Assembly: GCF_000478275.1 (NCBI RefSeq)
Contig: NZ_ASJB01000042.1
Span: forward strand, 124,001 to 188,000
From: Amycolatopsis orientalis DSM 40040 = KCTC 9412
GTDB lineage: Bacteria; Actinomycetota; Actinomycetes; Mycobacteriales; Pseudonocardiaceae
Reading direction: 5' to 3'
Length of the DNA: 64,000 nt
The notes under the pieces: generated by a model
Told to the model about the DNA's origin: nothing
Database searches by the model: none
The model's input: the letters and a program-made list of their open reading frames with translations, nothing else
Program-made: the position numbers and the translations under genes
Shown: positions 62,919-64,000 of the stretch, piece after piece
Layout: each line of letters starts with the position of its first letter
Position numbering within the stretch: the stretch's first letter is position 1

Positions 62919-64000
62919 GGCCGCTGGTGGTGGTCGGCGACGCGCTGCTGGACGTCGACCTGGACGGCACCTCCGACCGCCTCTGCCCGGACGCGCCGGT
63001 CCCCGTGGTCGATCTCGGCAGGCACTGGCGGCGGCCGGGTGGCGCCGGGCTCGCGGCGCTGCTCGCGGCGCGGTCCACCGCCCACGTCGTCCTGGTCGCT
63101 CCCCTGGGCGGCGACCAGGCCGGGCGTGCACTGGCCGGATTGCTGGAACGCGAGGTCACCCTCGTCCCGATGCCGTTGCGGGGCACCACCGTCACCAAGA
63201 CGAGGGTGCGGGCCGCCGGGCAGTCGCTCGTCCGGCTCGACAGCGGCGACGGCACGGCGGGGCCCGCGCCCCTGTCACGGGAGGCGCGGAACGCGCTGCG
63301 CTCGGCGGGAACGATCCTCGTCGCCGACTACGGCAGGGGCGTGACAGCCCATCCCGGCGTCCGCGACCTGCTCGCCGAACTGGCCGGGGACATCCCGATC
63401 GTCTGGGATCCGCATCCCCGCGGCGCCGAACCGGCGCCGGGTGTCCGGCTGGCCACGCCGAATCTCGCCGAGGCCGGGCATTTCACCGAATCCCGGTCCG
63501 GCCCGGCGGAACTGGCCGAGCGGATCCACGCGCTGTGGCCCGTGGACGCGGTCAGCGTCACCACCGGCCGGGACGGCGCCGTGCTCACCGACGGCGAGCG
63601 GTGCACGACGTTCCGGCCGCCCGCCGGCATCACCGCCAAGGACACCTGCGGCGCGGGTGACCGCTTCGCCTCCGCCGCGGCCGCCGCGCTGCTCGACGGG
63701 GCGTCCACCGCCGACGCGGTGGCCACCGGGGTCGCGACCGCGGCCCGCTTCGTCGCCACCGGCGGCGCCGCAACTTTGTCCACTATGGACACACAGCCCG
63801 AGCAGGACCCTCGGAACCATGGCGCTTCGGCCTTCGACGTGGCCGCGCGGGTGCGCGCGCGGGGTGGCAGGCTGGTCGCCACCGGCGGCTGTTTCGATCT
63901 GCTCCACCCCGGGCACGCCAGCCTGCTGCGCCAGGCGCGCGCCCTCGGTGACGCGCTGGTGGTGTGCCTCAACTCGGACGAGTCGGTACGCCGCCTGAAA
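62915..64000 (+). CDS. hldE: HldE/RfaE-like bifunctional heptose kinase-nucleotidyltransferase (3' end outside window)
   Basis: 362 codons visible, open at the window end. GTG start overlaps the gmhA stop. PfkB-type kinase half: [14 protein letters not shown] at the start and [18 protein letters not shown] with the catalytic Asp near residue 248. The second half begins [20 protein letters not shown] with the nucleotidyltransferase HxGH motif. Together with GmhA it would make NDP-heptose (ADP or GDP not determinable). A phosphatase and later enzymes are expected just beyond the window. Confidence 0.87.
   Translation, partial: MRPLVVVGDALLDVDLDGTSDRLCPDAPVPVVDLGRHWRRPGGAGLAALLAARSTAHVVLVAPLGGDQAGRALAGLLEREVTLVPMPLRGTTVTKTRVRAAGQSLVRLDSGDGTAGPAPLSREARNALRSAGTILVADYGRGVTAHPGVRDLLAELAGDIPIVWDPHPRGAEPAPGVRLATPNLAEAGHFTESRSGPAELAERIHALWPVDAVSVTTGRDGAVLTDGERCTTFRPPAGITAKDTCGAGDRFASAAAAALLDGASTADAVATGVATAARFVATGGAATLSTMDTQPEQDPRNHGASAFDVAARVRARGGRLVATGGCFDLLHPGHASLLRQARALGDALVVCLNSDESVRRLK

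Noticed and set aside
62618..63972. Leftward and rightward open frames over the hldE region
   Set aside because: The true gene is the frame from 62915 that stays open to the window end, with kinase and HxGH motifs.

Overview
The base composition (very high GC, strong third-position GC bias), frequent GTG and a few TTG starts, and the gene families present (AztABCD zinc uptake, SigD/ShbA-like sigma factor, STAS/PucR regulators, GCS2 ligases, actinobacterial NB-ARC/TPR proteins) point to an actinomycete chromosome, most likely Pseudonocardiaceae (Amycolatopsis-like; this assignment is inference). No rRNA, tRNA, CRISPR array, transposase or phage gene was seen. The window opens inside a NACHT-type NTPase and closes inside an hldE-like gene.

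Layout. 1-3.7 kb: end of a membrane NACHT protein, a membrane protein, a protein with two DDxxD motifs of the class I isoprenoid-synthase kind, and a small secreted protein. 3.8-8.7 kb: zinc uptake. aztB-aztD2-aztC-aztD1 runs leftward and aztA rightward from a shared promoter region holding a Zur-like palindrome. 8.8-12.4 kb: copper efflux (copA, secreted partner, copZ) with CsoR-like operators. 12.5-15.9 kb: a PadR-VOC-isochorismatase-like operon opposite an NTF2-like gene, a stand-alone ANTAR protein and an AlkD-like DNA glycosylase.

15.9-36.8 kb: an immunity-like region. A leftward operon encodes a TIR protein, a KGGVGR-variant ParA-like ATPase with a TIR-like tail, a possible winged-helix adaptor, a double-ATPase with a HerA/VirB4-like module, and a 1,121-residue protein with a degenerate TIR head. 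A SEFIR protein with an NPCBM-like tail is divergent to it. Next come a SigD-like sigma factor with a membrane partner, a TIR-NB-ARC-TPR protein directly coupled to a membrane pseudokinase whose outer domain is also NPCBM-like, an orphan protein, two tiny hydrophobic peptides with strong ribosome binding sites, and an XRE-NB-ARC-TPR regulator.

36.9-64 kb: a region that looks like a general-stress regulon. STAS and PucR regulators, a universal stress protein, PAP2, an Orn/Lys/Arg decarboxylase, two GCS2 ligases, an ATP-grasp/two-hydrolase operon, a Rieske-FAD oxidoreductase, a heme-oxygenase-like oxidase, a CDGSH protein and a surface-glycan/heptose cluster (glycosyltransferases, pyruvyl transferase, UXS-like epimerase, NodU-type carbamoyltransferase, GmhA, HldE). 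Sixteen sites, clear to weak, match GNNT-15/17 nt-GGGTA, the promoter type of actinobacterial sigma-B/sigma-F. Ten of them end 8-10 nt from a start codon, suggesting leaderless mRNAs.

Intergenic spaces are filled with palindromic repeats (44-46 nt, 57 nt, 75 nt and others), mostly where genes converge. Several copies show paired, compensating differences between arms. One appears to be split by a MITE-like insertion, and two supply the C-terminal codons and stop of the adjacent gene.
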